DNA from: an uncultured Bacilli bacterium
GTDB taxonomy: Bacteria > Bacillota_I > Bacilli_A > RF39 > UBA660
Assembly (NCBI GenBank): GCA_934085825.1
Contig: CAKOHR010000003.1
Coordinates: forward strand, 56,548 to 120,547
Direction: 5' to 3'
Length of the DNA stretch: 64,000 nt
The notes under the pieces are model-generated. The model worked only from the letters and a program-made list of their open reading frames with translations. It was not told the DNA's origin and made no database searches. The translations under genes and the position numbers were made by a program. Within the stretch, counting starts at the first letter, position 1; each line of letters opens with the position of its first letter. Below are positions 61,712 through 64,000 of this stretch, piece by piece.

Positions 61712-62209
61712 ATGGTAGTTAGACTTGCTGCAGATTTGCAACCAGATAGTATTCTTGATGGTTCTGGTATTAGAACCGTTATTTGGTTTCAAGGATGTTT
61801 ACATAATTGTTGTGGATGTCAAAATCCTGAAACACATGATATTAATGGTGGGTTTGTAACCGATACTAAAGATATTTGTGAAAAATTGAAACATTTAAAA
61901 TATCAAAATGGTATTACTTTATCTGGTGGGGATCCATTTTTTCAAGCCAACGCAGCATTGGAGATTGCTAAATATGCTAAAAGTATAGGTCTTAATGTGT
62001 GGGCCTATACTGGATTTACTTATGAAGCATTGCTTGCTGGTGATAAAGATAGATTAGAACTTTTAAAAAATATTGATGTTTTGGTAGATGGGAAATTTGT
62101 GCTTGCAGAAAAAAGTCTTAATTGTAAATTTCGGGGAAGTACTAATCAAAGACTTATTGATGTAAAAAAAAGTTTGGAAGAAGGTAATGTTGTTTTATAT
62201 GGAGTTTAA
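61712..62209 (+). CDS. nrdG: Anaerobic ribonucleotide reductase activating protein NrdG
   Basis: 165 residues. Radical SAM enzyme that makes the glycyl radical of NrdD. The cluster motif CxxxCxxC is CLHNCCGC in WFQGCLHNCCGCQNPETHD; GGDPFFQ follows for SAM. It implies anaerobic growth. No nrdD is next to it. It starts 2 bp after whiA. The next ORF begins inside its 3' end. Confidence 0.92.
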   Translation: MVVRLAADLQPDSILDGSGIRTVIWFQGCLHNCCGCQNPETHDINGGFVTDTKDICEKLKHLKYQNGITLSGGDPFFQANAALEIAKYAKSIGLNVWAYTGFTYEALLAGDKDRLELLKNIDVLVDGKFVLAEKSLNCKFRGSTNQRLIDVKKSLEEGNVVLYGV

Positions 62210-62675
62210 AGAAGATGTAAATTATGTTATTTTGTGCTCTAACGCTGATAAAAAGTTTATGGCTCAATTTGGAAATTATCCAGTTTTAAATAATATGAAC
62301 TTTGAAACACTAAAAAATAACTTGGAAATGTTTCCCAGTAAGAGAGTGGTTTTTAATGAAACTTTAACTACCTTATTGAATCATGAAAAAAAAGAAATAC
62401 TAGATTTACTTATGAAACAAAATATTCATTATATTAATATTACCACTTGTGCTCAAGATGCTGTTTTGGGTGATTATGTAATTGTTTATGATAATGATAA
62501 TGATAGAGTTCTTGAGGGAAATAAAGAAATGGTGTTAAAAAATGAGAAATTGTTGAAAAAATTAGGGTTTGGTATTCCTTTTGCATGTGATTTATCTATT
62601 CAACTAATGTATTACGATGTTCTTGATAAGGTTTATTTTGATGTTGATAACTTGTTGGAGGCTATATGGAATTAA
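62187..62675 (+). CDS. Shrunken EcfA1-like pseudo-ATPase
   Basis: 162 residues. From about residue 55 on it aligns by eye with the C-terminal half of ECF-transporter ATPase EcfA1: RVVFNETLTTLL for the Walker B/D-loop (consensus LIFDEPTSMLD), EKKEILDLLMKQNIHYINIT, then TTCAQ in place of TH(D/N), DYVIVYDNDNDRVLEG, and the EcfA C-terminal domain with LLKKLGFGIPFACDLSIQL. There is no Walker A, no LSGGQ, Walker B has Asp to Asn and the switch His is lost. The frame is fully open. Gene order (two ATPases then truA) is that of ecfA1-ecfA2-ecfT-truA, with ecfT missing. ATG 62187 or 62199. Confidence 0.65.
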   Translation: MLFYMEFKEDVNYVILCSNADKKFMAQFGNYPVLNNMNFETLKNNLEMFPSKRVVFNETLTTLLNHEKKEILDLLMKQNIHYINITTCAQDAVLGDYVIVYDNDNDRVLEGNKEMVLKNEKLLKKLGFGIPFACDLSIQLMYYDVLDKVYFDVDNLLEAIWN

Positions 62676-63220
62676 TAAGTTTACATGGAAATATAATTGG
62701 TGTAATTAGTAATGATTATAGTAAAGATAGTAATGAAAATATGTTAGTTAAGGATATAGTTGTAAAAAAAAGTGCTGCAGCTTTAAAAATGGTGGGTTTA
62801 GATGCGACTGTTTTAGAATCTAATTTTAGTGATTTAAGTAAGGGAAATCAAAATAGAATTATACTTGCAAGTAAATTGCAAGAAAAGAATATTGTTTTAG
62901 TGGATTTTAGTGTAGGTTTAACAAATAAAGATATTGAATTTTTTAAAAGACTTTTTAAAAAAATAGTTAATTATGGTATAAAAATAGTTTTGGTTGATAA
63001 AAATAGTAATTTATTTTTTAATCTTGTTGATAAAATTTATGTTATTAACAAAGAAATTATATATGAAATTAGTGATATGTTTGATAAAAATCTTGGTAAA
63101 TATATTGATTTACCTAAGATAGTGGAGTTTACTATCAAAAGCGAGAATATGGGAATAAAAATAAATCATTATAAAGAATTAGATGAACTTTTAAAAGCTA
63201 TATATAGGATTAAATCATGA
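62666..63220 (+). CDS. Shrunken EcfA2-like pseudo-ATPase
   Basis: 184 residues. An ABC ATPase outline without catalytic parts: NIIGVISNDYSKDSN stands where Walker A should be (no GKS/T), VKKSAAALKMVGLDATVLES precedes the signature, which reads LSKGNQNRIILAS (consensus LSGGQKRRVAIA), Walker B is NIVLVDFSVGLTN (Glu replaced), and the switch region is LVDKNSNLFFNLVDKIYVIN (consensus VTHD...ADRVIVL). Strong RBS GGAGG. It overlaps the EcfA1-like gene by 10 bp and truA by 4 bp, so the three are co-translated. Probably a structural or regulatory pair with the EcfA1-like protein; function unknown. Confidence 0.65.
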   Translation: MELISLHGNIIGVISNDYSKDSNENMLVKDIVVKKSAAALKMVGLDATVLESNFSDLSKGNQNRIILASKLQEKNIVLVDFSVGLTNKDIEFFKRLFKKIVNYGIKIVLVDKNSNLFFNLVDKIYVINKEIIYEISDMFDKNLGKYIDLPKIVEFTIKSENMGIKINHYKELDELLKAIYRIKS

Positions 63221-63963
63221 GATATTTAATTTCATTTAGTTATGATGGCACTAAGTTTCATGGCTTTCAAAGACAAAATGATGTAAAAAGTGTTCAGAAA
63301 ACTTTAGAAGATGCATTGAGCGTGGTGTTAGATGAAAAGTTAGTTATTAAGGGTAGTGGAAGAACTGATGCTGGTGTACATGCTTTGATGCAATGTGCTC
63401 ATTTTGATTGCAATAAGGGTATAACTAAAAAAGATGTCGATAAATTAAATAATATTTTATGTGATGATATAGTTGTAAAAAAGTTTAGGAAAGTTAATAA
63501 TGATTTTCATGCCAGATATAATGTTAGAAAAAAAACTTATGTTTATAAAATAAATAATGGTAATTATAGAAAAGATTATGAAGGTTATTATTATCAGATT
63601 AGATATCCTCTTGATATAAAGAAAATGAAAAAAGCTAGCAAACTTTTTATTGGAATTCATGATTTTCATAATTTTGTAAGTGGTTTTAGAGTTGATTATA
63701 CTACTTGTATTTATAAGATTAGTATTAAGAAATGTGGAGATATTGTTCTTATGAAATTTGTTGGTGCTGGATTTTATCGTTATATGGTAAGACATTTAGT
63801 TGGAGCTTTGTTAGACATTGGCCGAGGTAAAGTTGAACTTCATGTGCTAAAAAATATGATTGAAAATAAAGATTTAGATAAAAAACTTAGTATTGTTCCT
63901 GCGGATGGTCTTTATTTGGAAACAATTAAATTCTTAAATTTTCATACGAAGTGCAACAAGTAG
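63217..63963 (+). CDS. truA: tRNA pseudouridine-38/39/40 synthase TruA
   Basis: 248 residues. FSYDGTKFHGFQRQ at the start, catalytic Asp in GSGRTDAGVHAL, RKKTYVYKI and FVGAGFYRYMVRHLVGALLDIG are TruA motifs. Length normal. It overlaps the EcfA2-like gene by 4 bp. In Bacillus it follows ecfT and precedes rplM-rpsI; the last 37 bp of the window hold nothing recognisable. Confidence 0.97.
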   Translation: MRYLISFSYDGTKFHGFQRQNDVKSVQKTLEDALSVVLDEKLVIKGSGRTDAGVHALMQCAHFDCNKGITKKDVDKLNNILCDDIVVKKFRKVNNDFHARYNVRKKTYVYKINNGNYRKDYEGYYYQIRYPLDIKKMKKASKLFIGIHDFHNFVSGFRVDYTTCIYKISIKKCGDIVLMKFVGAGFYRYMVRHLVGALLDIGRGKVELHVLKNMIENKDLDKKLSIVPADGLYLETIKFLNFHTKCNK

Positions 63964-64000
63964 ACATATAAATATGCACTTATTGATAAGCTTAATGTTA

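Noticed and set aside
1..64000. UGA as tryptophan (Mycoplasma/Spiroplasma code)
   Set aside because: Tryptophans in conserved proteins use TGG, and several intact genes end in TGA at the expected length, so the standard bacterial code applies.

Overview
The window is a chromosomal replication-origin region from a very AT-rich, Gram-positive, endospore-forming bacterium of the class Bacilli. UGA reads as a stop (it ends the ricT, truA-upstream and MBL-fold genes), so this is not a code-4 mollicute. The gene order follows Bacillus subtilis closely: rpmH-rnpA-yidC-jag-mnmE-mnmG-rsmG-noc to the left of dnaA, and dnaA-dnaN-recF-gyrB-gyrA, tadA-dnaX-ebfC-recR-bofA, holB-ricT-trmN6, pth-mfd-spoVT, metG-tatD-yabE-rsmA-yabG-veg-spoVG-yabP-yabQ-divIC to the right. 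Many genes are shorter than in Bacillus and several neighbours are missing. My inference is an uncultured Erysipelotrichales/RF39-like gut lineage, but the sequence alone cannot fix the family.

Layout. 1-2.65 kb: prfA (partial), rpoE, argS and a DUF1934-like gene, minus strand. 2.7-3.7 kb: a broken Rpn-type nuclease/transposase gene. 3.9-6.3 kb: a class A penicillin-binding protein and a small unknown gene, plus strand. 6.3-15.9 kb: the rpmH-to-noc block, minus strand, interrupted between jag and mnmE by an XRE regulator and an AAA/DUF4143 ATPase gene that has 32-bp-phased repeats at both ends. 16.0-18.6 kb: a phosphoesterase gene and a bipartite oriC around dnaA. 18.6-25.9 kb: dnaN, a ComK-family gene in the place of yaaA, recF, gyrB, gyrA. 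25.9-27.3 kb: a gene-free stretch with six parS palindromes and one Noc-type palindrome. 27.3-48 kb: SRP RNA, DNA repair and replication, tRNA and rRNA modification, a T-box leader, sporulation genes, cell division, clpP, a nucleoside kinase and gap. 48-54.8 kb: accessory surface region (transglutaminase-like protein, flippase, SipW-type secretion trio, decayed genes). 54.9-58.3 kb: ftsE-ftsX-peptidoglycan hydrolase and an MBL-fold gene. 58.4-64 kb: gerQ, a YitT-type gene, yvcK-whiA, nrdG, two shrunken EcfA-like proteins and truA.

Nearly every gene left of dnaA is on the minus strand and nearly every gene right of it on the plus strand, as expected for two replication forks leaving dnaA. Exceptions are the PBP pair on the left and clpP, the flippase and gerQ on the right.

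The most unusual parts are: (1) the parS array, in which five of six parS sites carry a DnaA-box-like 9-mer 1-3 bp away in the same orientation, with a single Noc-type site beside them, while the only ParB/Noc protein in the window has mostly Noc-type specificity residues; (2) two intact but catalytically stripped EcfA-like proteins at the usual ecfA1-ecfA2 position before truA, without ecfT; (3) the ATPase gene bracketed by phased repeats, one of which sits between the -35 and -10 of its own promoter; (4) a ComK homologue beside dnaN; (5) a T-box leader that precedes a dUTPase gene ahead of metG and lacks an obvious terminator. All positions and motifs were read by eye; homology statements rest on recognised motifs and gene order, without database searches.
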